From the NCBI GenBank assembly GCA_037176705.1, contig CM073885.1, positions 89,085,001 through 89,149,000 of the forward strand: DNA of 64,000 nt, written 5' to 3'. A model generated the notes under the pieces. That model did not search any database, was not told where the DNA came from, and worked only from the letters and a program-made list of their open reading frames with translations. The stretch is from Molossus alvarezi. Lineage: Eukaryota; Chordata; Mammalia; Chiroptera; Molossidae. Positions 12,956-22,640 of this stretch are shown in pieces (position 1 is the stretch's first letter; each line of letters opens with the position of its first letter). A program made the position numbers and the translations under genes.

Positions 12956-13206
12956 TTTTAAATTCTCACCTGAGAACAATTTTGCATTTATCTTCAGGTA
13001 GAGCGGGAGAGAGAGAGAGGGAGGAAGAGAGAGAGAGAGAAACATCGATGTGAGAGAGACACATCGACTGGCTGCTACCCATATGACCCCAACTGGGGCC
13101 AGGGACAAACTGCAATTGAGGTACGTGTCCTTAGTGGGAATTGAACCCAGGTCTCTCTGGTCTGCGGGCCAAGGCTCCAACCGCCAAGCCAAACTGGCCA
13201 GGGCTT
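12956..13206 (-). mobile_element. Type A Ves SINE with expanded tail
   Basis: The inverted hairpin ATTCTCACCTGAGAAC (12962-12977) carries a paired double change relative to the consensus. The right end CAAACTGGCCAGGGC is the head. Its A tail has become the (CCTT)n array at 12888-12955. Confidence 0.94.
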
Positions 13207-13537
13207 TATTTCTTTCTTGATCTCATTGTTATTCTATTCATCATTTAGTAACATGTTACTTAGCCTCCATGTCTTTGTATGTTTTTCACTTTTTTTCTGG
13301 TGGTTGATTTTTAGTTTCATATCATTATGGTCAGAGAAGATGCTTGATATGATTTGAATCTTCTTAAATTTATTGAGACTTGTTTTGTGTCTTAACATGT
13401 GGTCTATCCTAGAAAATGTTCCAGGTGCAATTGAAAAAACTATATATTCTGCTGCTTCGGGGTGAAATGCTCTGAAGATATCAATTAACTCCATCAGAAC
13501 TTGTATGTCATTTAAAGCCACTGTTTTCTTATTGATT

Positions 13538-13672
13538 TTCTTCTTCTTCTTCTTCTTCTTCTTCTTCTTCTTCTTCTTCTTCTTCTTCTTCTTCTTCTTC
13601 TTCTTCTTCTTCTCTCCTCCTCCTCCTTCTCCTTCTCCTCCTCCTCCTCCACCTCCTCCTTCTTTTTCTTCT
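13538..13672 (+). repeat. (TTC)n followed by TCC-rich polypyrimidine microsatellite
   Basis: About 25 uninterrupted TTC units (13538-13612) are followed by TCC/TTC mixtures to 13672. The pure purine-pyrimidine mirror repeat has triplex (H-DNA) potential. It probably grew from the A-rich tail of a minus-strand retroelement. Confidence 0.95.
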
Positions 13673-14105
13673 GTAGAAGAGCTGCTTCTCGTGGTAAAGA
13701 AACTTAATAGTAATTAAGATTCAGTGCCCCCAGAGACATTGAGATCAATGTATATGTCCCAAATTCAATTTTTAGGATATCATTCTTTCCCAATCAATGC
13801 TTTCATTTGAACAAAAGACACCTTGGGAAGTTAGGAATTCAATTTGTAGTATAATTCAGCCACTGGCAGAGTGAGACTCTAGGTCTGGTTTTTAGAAATC
13901 TTAGCTGCAAGGTTACAGAAGATAAGGGTTTCTTTAGGGTCATATGGAATGAGTAACATGTATCCTCTTCCTAAGTTCCTTTCCTCACACTTGAAGGGCA
14001 CTGGGGCCAGATCTGAGGGTCTTCTGGCTCAGCAAACATCCATGTTTTTGTTTGTTTTTTTTTAATATATCTTTATTGTTGACAGTATTCCAGATGTCCC
14101 TCCCT
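13543..14105 (-). mobile_element. Short retrotransposed segment, probable L1/HAL1 3' transduction
   Basis: Inside L1 ORF2, TTGATTTTCTT occurs on both sides (13532-13542 and 14106-14116) as a likely target-site duplication. Read on the minus strand the insert is an L1/HAL1 3' end of about 48 bases (14105-14058), an A run, about 380 bases of otherwise non-repetitive sequence, and a purine-rich (GGA)n/(GAA)n tail. That order fits read-through past the element's own poly(A) site. Confidence 0.5.
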
Positions 14106-14588
14106 TTGATTTTCTTTCTAGAAGATCTATCCATTAATGTAAAAGCAGAGTTAAAATCCCTACTATGCCTGTATTACTGTTGATCTCTTCCTTCATGTCC
14201 ATCAAGATTTGCTTTACATATTTAGGTGCTCCTATGTTGGATGCATAAATGTTTACAAGGGTTATAGCCTCTTGTTGGATTGCTCCCTTTATCACCGTGT
14301 AGCATCCTTCTTTGTCTCTTACGATAGCCTTTGTTTTAAAATCTATTTTGCCTGATATTAAGTGTTGCTACCCCAGCTTTTTTTTTTTTTTATTACCATT
14401 TGCATGAAATATCTTTTTTCATCCCTTTACTTTTAGTCTGTATGTATCTTTCATTCTGAGGTGAATCTCTTGTAAACAACATATATATGGGTTTTGTTTT
14501 CTTATCCATTCAGCTACCCTGTGTCTTTTGATTGAAGCATTTAAACCATTTACATTTAAAGTAGTTATTGATCAGTACATTTTTGTTG

Positions 14589-14829
14589 TTAATCCTCACT
14601 TGAGGATTTTTTTCCCATTGATTTTTGATAGAGTGGAAGTGATGGGGAGAAAGAGAGAGAGAAACAACAATGTGAGAGAGACACATTGTTTGGTTGACTC
14701 CTGCATGACCCTGACTGGGGCCAGGGATCAAACCTGCAACCCAGGTACATGCCCTTGACCAGGAATTGAACCCACAACCCTTCAGTACACAGGACAATGC
14801 TCTAACCACTGAGAAAAACCAGCCAGGGC
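14589..14829 (-). mobile_element. Ves SINE, A-type end
   Basis: AATCCTCACTTGAGGATT is the inverted hairpin with a changed loop; GAATTGAACCCACAACC is the inverted B-box region; AAACCAGCCAGGGC is the inverted head. Inserted in L1 ORF2. Confidence 0.92.
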
Positions 14830-15289
14830 AATAGGTACATATTTATTGCCATTTTATTTTCTATAATTATGTTCTTCTATTTCCTCCTCCTCCTCCTGCC
14901 TCTCCTTCTTCTCCTTCTTTTTCCTCTTTTTCCTAAAAAAGACCCTTATTTTAAACTGGTTTGACGGTAATGAACTCTTTTAGCTTTTTCTTGTCTCGGA
15001 AGCTTTTTATTTCTCATTCAATTGTAAACAGCCTTGCTGGGTAAAATAGTCTTGGTTGTAGGTTCTTGTTTTTCATCACTTTGAATATTTCTTGCCACTT
15101 CCTTCTGGCCAGAAATGTTTCTGTTGAGAAGTCAGCTGAAAGTCTTATGGAAACTCCATTGTAGTTAACTGAGTGACTTTTTCTTGCTGCATTTAAGATT
15201 CTCTCTTAGTCTTTAACCTTTTGCATTTTAATTATAATGTGTCATTCATTAGCTTAACAAATGTTTACTGAATACAGCTAACCTGGTGC

Positions 15290-15600
15290 TATACTAAGGA
15301 TGGTTAAGACCTTCTGAATGCCAGGTACTATTTTAAGTGCTTTACATATAGTACTTGTTTATTTAATCCTCAGAGGAACTTTTATAATGTAGATATTACT
15401 ACAATTTTTATTCTACAGATAAGTGAGTTATCAAATGGTTAAGTATGTCGGTAGAGAATACAAAAATAAGTAAGGCATGAGCCCCCATTTTACAGACAAT
15501 AAAGGAAACTGAGACTTACAATAGGCCTTTGCCAGAGGTTAAGCAACAGGGCATAGGACCTGGCAGAACCTGAACTCAAACCAGGAGAGTCTAACTCCAT
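15290..15600 (-). mobile_element. MIR SINE
   Basis: Reverse-complement MIR landmarks: GTACTATTTTAAGTGCTTTA, TTTAATCCTCAGAGGAAC, CATTTTACAGACAATAAAGG, GAGGTTAAGCAAC and CTGAACTCAAACCAGG. Ancient mammal-wide SINE. Confidence 0.8.
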
Positions 15601-15696
15601 AACTGATGACAATAAACTGCAGCACTACAGGGTAGTTGATGAGCTCTCACAAGACCTTGGACTCTTCCCAGGCTGGCATTCACCATGGAGAAGGCC

Positions 15697-16274
15697 CTGT
15701 TCAGTGTGAGTGCCAAGATCATGAAGCCCAATGGTGAAAAGTCAGGCAAGTTCCTGTTCAGCATCTCCCAGGGTCTGCTGAAACTGGAGATGCTCTGGGA
15801 CCTCGAGGCCCAGTTATGAGAGCTGAATATTACAGCGCCCATGGAAATTGAAGTTGGTGGCAGTGGGAAAGCAATCATAATCTCTGTTCTTGTTCCTCAA
15901 CTGAAGTCTTTCCAGAAAATCCAAGTTCGGCCAATACATGAGTTGGAGAAAAAGTTCAGTGGGAAGCACATTGCCTTTATCGCTCGAATGAGAATTCTGC
16001 CTAAGCCAACTCGGAAAAGCCATACAAAGAAGAAGTATCCCAGGAGCCGTACTCTGACAGCCGTGCCTGGTATGATCCTGAAGGACTTGGTTTTCCCAAG
16101 TGAAATTGTGGGCAAGAGAATCCTGTGAAACTGGATGGCAGCCAGCTCATTAAGGTTCATTTGAATGAAGCCCAGCAGATCAATATGAAACACAAGGTTG
16201 AAACTTTTTCTGGTTTCTATAGAAAGCTCTTGGGCAAGAATATTAATTTTGAATTCCTAGAGTTTCAGTTGTAA
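15697..16274 (+). pseudogene. RPS7: Processed pseudogene of ribosomal protein S7
   Basis: The intronless copy encodes recognisable RPS7 segments: [73 protein letters not shown] and [11 protein letters not shown]. The start codon is CTG (15697-15699) in the context where ATG is expected. A CGA-to-TGA change stops the frame at 15817-15819. A one-base deletion shifts the frame after 'GKRI' near 16120, and two residues are missing in the basic stretch. After the stop (16272-16274) come AATAAA-type signals and an A-rich tail to about 16330. AAGACCTTGGA near 15651 resembles AAAACTTTGGA near 16325 and may be a diverged target-site duplication. It is a dead L1-mediated retrocopy; the functional RPS7 gene is elsewhere. 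Confidence 0.92.
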
Positions 16275-16331
16275 ACAAATTACTAAATAAAATAGCATTC
16301 ACAATAAAAATTTAAAAATAAATAAAAACTT

Positions 16332-16408
16332 TGGAGGAGGTCAATGAGGGGAAAAAGGGGGGTACATCTGGAATACTTTCAACAATAAAGATAAATTAAA
16401 AAATAAAA
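16332..16408 (+). mobile_element. Short L1/HAL1 3' tail abutting the RPS7 retrocopy
   Basis: The sequence GGAGGTCAATGAGGGG, then ACATCTGGAATA and CAACAATAAAGATAAATTAAAA, matches the 3' end of the HAL1 copies in this window. Only about 77 bases are present. It directly follows the RPS7 A-rich tail in the same orientation, so it is either a separate short insertion or part of a chimeric retrocopy. Confidence 0.6.
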
Positions 16409-16979
16409 GACTATAGCACTATATATTAATAGAGGATATTTTGCCTTAAGAGACTGTAAATGAGTGTAAATGCAATGCCATCTCACCCAGTTAGACAATG
16501 GCTTTCAAATAAGATATGCAAAATTTTATATTAATTTTTGTAAAATGACTTCAAGAGAATGTCTTGATTATTTCAGACTCCACTTAAGTCTCAAATTTCC
16601 ACCTCAGATTCTTTTTTAAAAAAAATCTTTATTGTTGGATGTAAAATGTATTACAGATGTTCCACATTTTCCCCCCATTGACCCCCTCCTTCCCACTCCC
16701 GTCCCCTCCCACCTTTTCCCACACTATTGTCTGTGTCCATTGGTTATGCATATAAGTTCTTTGGTTTATTTCTTCCCACCCCCACCTGCCAACCCCTTTC
16801 CCTTTGAGGTTTGTCAGTCTAGCAATGAATTTATACTTCTTAATCTCTTCACCTTTTTCACCCATTCCCCCAACCCCCCTCCCAAATGGCAACCAACAAA
16901 ATGTTCTCTGTATCTATGAGAATGTTTCTGTTCTACCTGTTCATTTTGTTTGTAGATTCCATTGTTGATAGATATGTAT

Positions 16980-17924
16980 TCATTGCCATTTTGTTTGTTC
17001 ATACATTTTATCTTTTTCTTCAAAAAGACCCTTCATCATTTCATATAATAACGGTTTGGTGGTGATGAACTCCTTTAACTTTTTCTTGTCTGGGAAACTC
17101 TTTATATGGCCATCGATTCTAAATGACAGCTCTGCAGGATAGAGTAATCTTGGTTGTAGGTTCTTGCTTTTCATCACTCTGAATATTTCTTGCCACTCCC
17201 TTCTGGCCTGCAAAGTTTCTTTTGAGAAATCAGCTGACAGCCTTATGGGAACTCCATTGTAGGTAACTAGCTGCCTTTCTCTTGCTGCTTTTAAGACTGT
17301 CTCTTTGTCTTGAACCTTTTGCATTTTGATGATGATGTGTGTCTTGGTGTGGGCCTCTTGGGGTTCATCTTGTTTGGGACTCTCTGTGCTTCCTGGACTT
17401 GTATGTTTGTTTCCTTCACCAAGTTAGGAAAGTTTTCTGCCATTATTGTTTCAAACAGGTTTTCGATTTCTTGTTCCTGCTCTTCTCCTTCTGGCACCCC
17501 CAAGATGCGAATGTTGGCACGCTTGAAGTTATCCCAGAGGCTCCTTACACGATCCTCATTTTTTTTGGATTCTTTTTTCTTTTTGCTGTTCTGATCGGGC
17601 ATTTTTTGCTTCCTTATATTCCAAATCGATGGTTTGCTCCTTGGATTTACGTACTCTATTATTGAAGCTGTGTAAATTATTCTTTATTTCAGTTAATGCC
17701 TCCTTCAATTCTAACTGTGTATCCATGATTTCTGACTGGTCCTTCTTTATGCTCTCGAAGCCCTCACTAAGTTCACTGAGGTTCTCCCTAAGTTCATTGA
17801 GCATCCTTATAAGCAGTATTTTGAACTCAGCATCTGTTAGGTTGCTTATCTCCATTTCGCTTAGTTCTTTTCCTAGGGTTTTGTTCTGTTCTTTCATTTG
17901 GGACCTGTTTCTTTGTCTCCTCAT
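16980..17924 (-). pseudogene. HAL1 ORF1 in the chimeric element, two frameshifts
   Basis: It is homologous along its length to the ORF1 at 24938-25878, with the same N terminus (MRRQRNRSQMKEQN), coiled-coil stretch, RNA-binding and C-terminal domains. The first break is at a T run of eight on the plus strand (17559-17566), the same homopolymer that has six bases in the other copy. The second is two extra bases near 17336-17343 in the segment before MQKVQDKE. The C-terminal part (17324-16980) is open to its stop. Confidence 0.85.
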
Positions 17925-18612
17925 TTTGACTGCCTCCCTGTGTTTGTTTCTGTGTATTACTTAACGAGAGGTATGGGGCTAGCTGAGACCAGATGCTGCT
18001 CGTTTGAAAGAATTGAGGAAAACCTGAAGCAGGATCCAAGACAGGCCAATACTATGGTTAAGCAACTGGCAACAGCTTGGGTGGGCCTGAAAGTTGGGTG
18101 GGGCGGGGCCTCAGGGAGTCACCAGGGCGGGGCTACCAGAGTGAGCCAGGTTGTTGGAGTCCCAGATATGGGGGCTGTCTGCCGCCCCAGGGAAGGGCTC
18201 ACCAAAGGAACAAAGACCTCTGACAGCACGTTTGTCCAGGAGAAAGCCCCCTCTCCAGCCCTCGCTCCAGTGCCAAACAGCTCAGTTCTTCCCTGTATGT
18301 CTCTGGTTCCCCTCGAGCTGCCTCCCCTCCAAGTTTAGAGGGAGAGAGTCCGATAAGTCCGTGCGCGGGCCCTTTAAGGAGCTGCCTGGGGCTCCAGCCG
18401 CATCAGCCTCCCTGAGCCTCAGTTCCCGCTGGTTTTTCCAGCCAGAAGTTATGGGGATTCTACCTGGTACTGGAACTCTGAGCGGGGCACCTGGTGTGGG
18501 ACGGGGACCCCTCAGTCCTCAGGAAGGACCTTCCCAGCCGAGGTATCCTCCTGATTTTTATCCGCCACACGTGGGTGTGGGACCAGCCCGTTGTGCAGCC
18601 GCCGCCACCCCT

Positions 18613-18700
18613 CGTGCCCTTAGCCCTTAGCGGGAACCAAACCCGGGTCTCTCTGGACCACAGGCTGACACTCTAACTGCTGAGCCAAACTGGCCAGGGC
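18613..18700 (-). mobile_element. Ves tRNA-like head fused to HAL1
   Basis: On the minus strand the sequence begins GCCCTGGCCAGTTTGGCTCA, has the A box (TGGCTCAGCAG) and a B-box-like GGTTTGGTTCC, and ends in GCTAAGGGCTAAGGGCACG with a small duplication of GCTAAGG. The SINE body, the 3' hairpin and the A tail are absent, and HAL1 sequence begins immediately. Confidence 0.85.
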
Positions 18701-18789
18701 TCCACCTCAGATTTCTGCTGTAAAGTTTCCTGCTATTTTGAGCCATTTATTTGAAACACACAGTTTACCAGATTTATTTCTAGTAATGG

Positions 18790-19060
18790 GTACATATTTG
18801 TGAACTGGTTCAGCTTATTGGATTTAAAGATTCAAATTCTGCCAACTCTGTCACCATTGTATTTGAACTCTTTCAAGCAAGTAGTAAAGTTGAACGGATG
18901 ATGGAGTCTATTAAAGAGAATGAGAATCAGATTGCTAGAACATCTACTGTGTGTCAGGAAAGATTAACTAATTTAACTAAAGATCTCTCATCATTGAACA
19001 AGTCTCTTCATATTCAACAATAGCAGATTGTCCTAATTATCAGTGGTACTCTGGCTTCCG
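18790..19060 (+). pseudogene. Possible fragment of an unidentified processed pseudogene
   Basis: One frame reads through about 75 codons of coiled-coil-like, non-repetitive protein sequence (ELFQASSKVERMMESIKENE, QIARTSTVCQERLTNLTKDL, SSLNKSLHIQQ) before a TAG at 19021. Protein-like sequence may resume after it. A type B SINE cuts the 3' side at 19082. I cannot name the parent gene. Confidence 0.35.
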
Positions 19061-19080
19061 TTCTACCTGCTGACATCCTT

Positions 19081-19081
<1 letters not shown>

Positions 19082-19119
<38 letters not shown>

Positions 19120-19319
19120 TATTATTTTTTTAGAGAGAGAGGAAGGGAGAGGGAGAGAAAGATAGAAACATCGATAAGAGAGAACATCAATTGGCTGCCT
19201 CCTGTATGCCCCCACTGGGGATCGGGCCCATAACCTGGGCATGTGCCTGACCAGGGAATCGAACTGGCGACCTCTTGGTGCATGGGTGGACGCTCAGCCA
19301 CTGAGCCACACCAGCCGGA
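19082..19319 (-). mobile_element. Type B Ves SINE with (TTTA)n tail
   Basis: The tail side is (TTTA)n; the head side is CTGAGCCACACCAGCCGG. The duplication CCTGCTGACATCCTTT is perfect at 19066-19081 and 19320-19335. Confidence 0.95.
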
Positions 19320-19436
19320 CCTGCTGACATCCTTTCAGTCTCCTTCTTCCAGGACCCTCCCAGATCCCAATCAGAGTTGACTGGTTTTAAAGCTATTTGT
19401 TTTTGTTTTCTCTATTTGTATTTCTTCTTCTCATAG

Positions 19437-19610
19437 GCTTGTCTTCCCAAAATTTATATGTTGAAGCCCTAACATCCAGTGCTTCAGAAGGTGCCTGTAT
19501 TTGGAGATAGGACCTTTAAAGAGGTGATTAAGTTAAAATGAAACTGTTAGGTGGGGTCCTAATCCAATCTGATTGGTGTCCTTATAAGAAGAGGAAATTT
19601 AGACACATGT
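19437..19610 (+). mobile_element. Partial MaLR LTR
   Basis: TATGTTGAAGCCCTAACATCC, GGTCCTAATCCAATCTGATTG and TAAGAAGAGGAAATTTAGACA match the first half of the LTR at 39058-39457. The second half is missing or unrecognisable. Confidence 0.7.
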
Positions 19611-20402
19611 AAAGCACCAGGGATGTGTCTTACCATCTCTAAATGTATAGATGGGTCAGTAGAAGCACACCAGCCTGTTCTACTGTAGATCTTGCTATTC
19701 CAAGTTGATTTGACAACAATGGTCCCACTAAAAGCAATCCCTCTAGAACCACCAGATACCAAGTGTTTGGGTCATATCTCATGAGAATAAGAACAATACT
19801 TTTCTGGCCACCACAGCTGCTCAAGTGATGTCACCTAGTATCTATAAATCCACCCTTATAGAGGCAAACGCAATTGAAAAAGACAACTGCCTTGCTGCTC
19901 AAGGATTTGATAGCCCAGCACAAGGGATGTTATGAATGCCAGAGAACCCTGAGGCTTGCTGCAGTTGCTTTGTTCTGTCCCTGTTTCCCAGTTGTGTGTT
20001 GCAGTGATTTAGTGAAGAAATGATTAGGCCAGAGTAGTTGTCATCCCACTAGAGAACCATCATTAAAGACTTTTTAGTTTGCTTCTAGCTAAATAGCACA
20101 TTTTAGTCATCTATAAAATGAGAGGGTTGAGCAAAATCACCTCAAAAGTCTCTTTCTGTTTTAAAATTTTATCATTCTGTAATCAATAGTCTGACTTTTT
20201 CAAATGTTAAAAAGCCTCAGGAAGCCTTTAAGATAAGCTTCTAGCTTGTTCATGCACACATACAATTAATTCATTCAGGATTATATTACATAATAGCAAT
20301 AGTTATACATGATCCCAAAAACTAACTTATTCTTGAAATTCATTTTATTTCTATTGCCCTTTGAATATTTTTGATGTTCCATTTTAAAGATCCTCAGGGT
20401 AT

Positions 20403-20512
20403 GCGCTGACTGGTTTGGCTCAGTGGTTGGAGCGTTGGCCTGCAGACCAGAGAGTCCCGGGTTCAGTTCCCGCTAGGTGTACGTACCAAAAATAAAAAAA
20501 ATAAAAAAGAAT
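20403..20512 (+). mobile_element. Head-only Ves SINE (short form), copy 2
   Basis: The tRNA-like head (20403-20487) ends CGCTAGGTGTACGTACC and passes directly into AAAAATAAAAAAAATAAAA. The 17-bp duplication AAAGATCCTCAGGGTAT is perfect at 20386-20402 and 20513-20529. It shares its end point and the GCTAGG change with the copy at 2218-2325. Confidence 0.9.
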
Positions 20513-20761
20513 AAAGATCCTCAGGGTATAGTTTAATATATTATATTATATTAATCTCAATATCAAAATATGTCACAGAGGAAAAAAATGTAGCATTTTT
20601 ATTGATTCCAAGAATGATGCTCCTACATAAAAATATTGGAATTTTAAAAGAAAAATGTCCTTGAAAAAAACAACAACAACTTTGATCTCTACTATAAAAT
20701 AACTAATTTTAAAAACTAATAATTGAGGCATTTTTAAGATGTTAAATTCTTCCTTATTTTC

Positions 20762-21005
20762 CTTTTTTGTTTTGTTTTGTTTTATCCTCACCCGAGGACA
20801 TTTTTCTATTTTTTCTTCAGATAGAGTGGGAGGGAGAGAGAGGAAGAGAGAGAAAGAGAGAAACATCGACATGAAAGGGACACATCGAGTGGCTGCCACC
20901 CGGGGACAAACTGCAACCAAGGTACGTGCCCTTAGCGGGAACTGAACCTGGGTCTCTCTGGACCGCAGGCCGACGCTCTAACCGCTGAGCAAAACCAGCC
21001 AGGGC
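20762..21005 (-). mobile_element. Type A Ves SINE
   Basis: TATCCTCACCCGAGGACAT is the inverted hairpin, GAGCAAAACCAGCCAGGGC the head. CTTCCTTATTTTC is duplicated at 20749-20761 and 21009-21021. About 25 bases of the body are missing around 20897. Confidence 0.94.
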
Positions 21006-21434
21006 ATGCTTCCTTATTTTCTTCAGACTTCATTGTTCATTTAATTTACAGTAAAAGATCAGCTGAATTTCTTAATGCTAATGAGCATTCTCTGAATGCT
21101 TTTGATTCTCAGTGAAACTCACTCAGGCCCTTACTTCTGAGTGGAAATCTCACTAATTTCAGGGGGAAATTAATACATAATTCAGATGAACTGTATTAGT
21201 TTCAAAATGTCAATGAAGGTACATGGTTTCCATTCAAGGCTCTCCACTATGAAATCTCACATTACTGTGTCCCTTCCTTCCTTCCATGAGTCCTCATTGT
21301 CTTCTCCCCCAGCTCTCATTGTTTTTCTCCATCCTTTCACAGATCCTTACTAAATAAGTACAAAACTTAAATAGCTATGACCCATGTAGTTCTATCACAG
21401 AATGGTGTCATCAAAAGAACACAATTCAAGAACA

Positions 21435-21910
21435 AAAAGGAGTTCAAAAATAAAGCAAATCCTTGACCCCACAATTCCACTTCTGGGAATTTATCCAAAG
21501 AAATACGAAACACCAATTCGAAAGAATATATGCACCCCTATGTTCATTGCAGCATTATTTATAATAGCCAACATTTGGAAGCAACCCAAGGGCCCATCAG
21601 TAGATGAGTGAATTAAAAAACTATGGTACATTTACACAGTGAAATACTATTCAGATATTTTTAAAAAAGAAAGAAAATCTTACCCTTTTCCGACAGCATG
21701 GACAGACCTAAAGAGAATTTTGCTAAGTGAAATAAGCCAGCCAGAGAAAGGATCATATGATTTCACTCATATGTGAAGTCTAATGAACAAAATTAACTAA
21801 CAAGCAAAATAAAGACAGACTCACAGATAGCCAGCTGAGAGCTGGGAGGGGGGATGGGAGGCGGGGGAGCTGGGGGCTGAAGGGATTGAGCAAAAAATAA
21901 AAAAAAAAAG
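21435..21910 (+). mobile_element. 5'-truncated L1 3' end
   Basis: The sequence includes the ORF2 C-terminal stretch (CACTTCTGGGAATTTATCC, TTCATTGCAGCATTATTTAT, GTGAAATACTATTCAG) with stops, a short G-rich 3' region (GGAGGGGGGATGGGAGGCGG, 21843-21870) and an A tail. A type B SINE follows directly at 21911. Confidence 0.85.
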
Positions 21911-22140
21911 TCCAGTCAGTGTGGCTCAGTGGTTGAGTCGACCCACGCACCAAGAGGTCACCGGTTCAATTCCCAGTCAGGACACATGTTCAGGTTGTGG
22001 GCCCGATCCCCAGTGGGGAGCATGCAGGAGGTGGTCAATCGATGTTCTCTCTCATTGATGTTTCTATCTCAATCTCCTTCTCCCTTCCTCTCTCTAAAAT
22101 GAATAAAAACAACAACAACAACAACAAAGTTACTTAAAAA
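21911..22140 (+). mobile_element. Type B Ves SINE with (AAC)n tail
   Basis: CAGTCAGTGTGGCTCAG, CACCGGTTCAATTCCCAG (B box), CTCTAAAATGAATAAAAAC and (AAC)n. It sits directly on the A tail of the L1 at 21435-21910. Confidence 0.92.
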
Positions 22141-22469
22141 AAAAAGACAGTTCCTTTACTTGTATTGTTTATAAACACTAAGAACACAAATACATTTCTT
22201 AAAGTCCCCTGAATTTGTTCCATCCATTGTCCTCACACATTCCCGGTAGTCTCTCACTTCATTTGTACAAGCCCTCTAGAAAACTTTTCACCAACCCTAG
22301 ACTTCTTGTTGTGTTTTGGTACTCCTTTTGCTTTTAGCTCTTGTCATAAAAAAGCCAAAAGAACTGGGCAGAAGAAAGGCTGGCAGTATATATATCAACA
22401 ATTTTTCAAGTGCTTTTTAAGGTATGTGAAGAATCCCAGACCCTCCTTTAAAGGCTTATAATCAAATGG

Positions 22470-22640
22470 GGAATACTCAACATTTGTTCAGCATCTAGAT
22501 AAGTCAAACTCTATGCCAAGCACCATGGCTATAAAGATGAATAAGCAAGAGTCTCTGCCCTAAGGAAGCTGACAGCCCATGGGGAGGTCGCCACATGAAC
22601 TGATAACTGCAATGCTATGTGATAAATGCTAAAGTAAACT
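22470..22640 (+). repeat. Ancient mammal-wide repeat relic
   Basis: ACATTTGTTCAGCATCTAGAT, CTATGCCAAGCACCATGGC, AAAGATGAATAAGCAAGAGTC and AGGAAGCTGACAGCCC resemble an old interspersed repeat also seen at 61920-62005. I cannot name the family safely. Confidence 0.45.

Larger units (their letters stand above)
8022..15240 (-). mobile_element. Old LINE-1 with ORF1 and ORF2, broken by nested insertions
   Basis: On the minus strand this runs from the C-terminal part of ORF1 (15240-14945) through the start of ORF2 (about 14860), the reverse transcriptase (around 12840-12606, with diverged AFDKIQRPF), the C-terminal domain (9000-8640) and an L1MA-like 3' region ending near 8022. Several stops and frameshifts are visible. 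Nested in it are a HAL1-like element (about 9697-11640), SINEs (9022-9260, 12213-12412, 12956-13206, 14589-14829), a (TTC)n-bearing insertion (about 13543-14105) and simple repeats. Flanks on either side of each insertion rejoin as continuous ORF2 sequence. The 5' end is truncated within ORF1 beside a MIR. Confidence 0.8.
16611..18700 (-). mobile_element. Chimeric Ves-SINE head / HAL1 retrotransposon
   Basis: One insertion is bounded by an identical 13-bp duplication, TCCACCTCAGATT, at 16598-16610 and 18701-18713. Read on the minus strand it starts with an exact Ves 5' end and tRNA-like head (18700-18613). It then passes at CACGAGGGG into a HAL1 5' region cut about 180 bases inside its normal start. 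ORF1 (17924-16980) and the HAL1 3' end with AATAAAG and an A/T tail follow. The HAL1's own promoter start is missing and is replaced by the SINE head with its Pol III boxes. No duplication separates head from body, so they went in together. The cause is most simply template switching during reverse transcription. Confidence 0.85.

Noticed and set aside
13505..13717. A frame with a long Phe and Pro run
   Set aside because: It is the translation of the (TTC)n/(TCC)n microsatellite.
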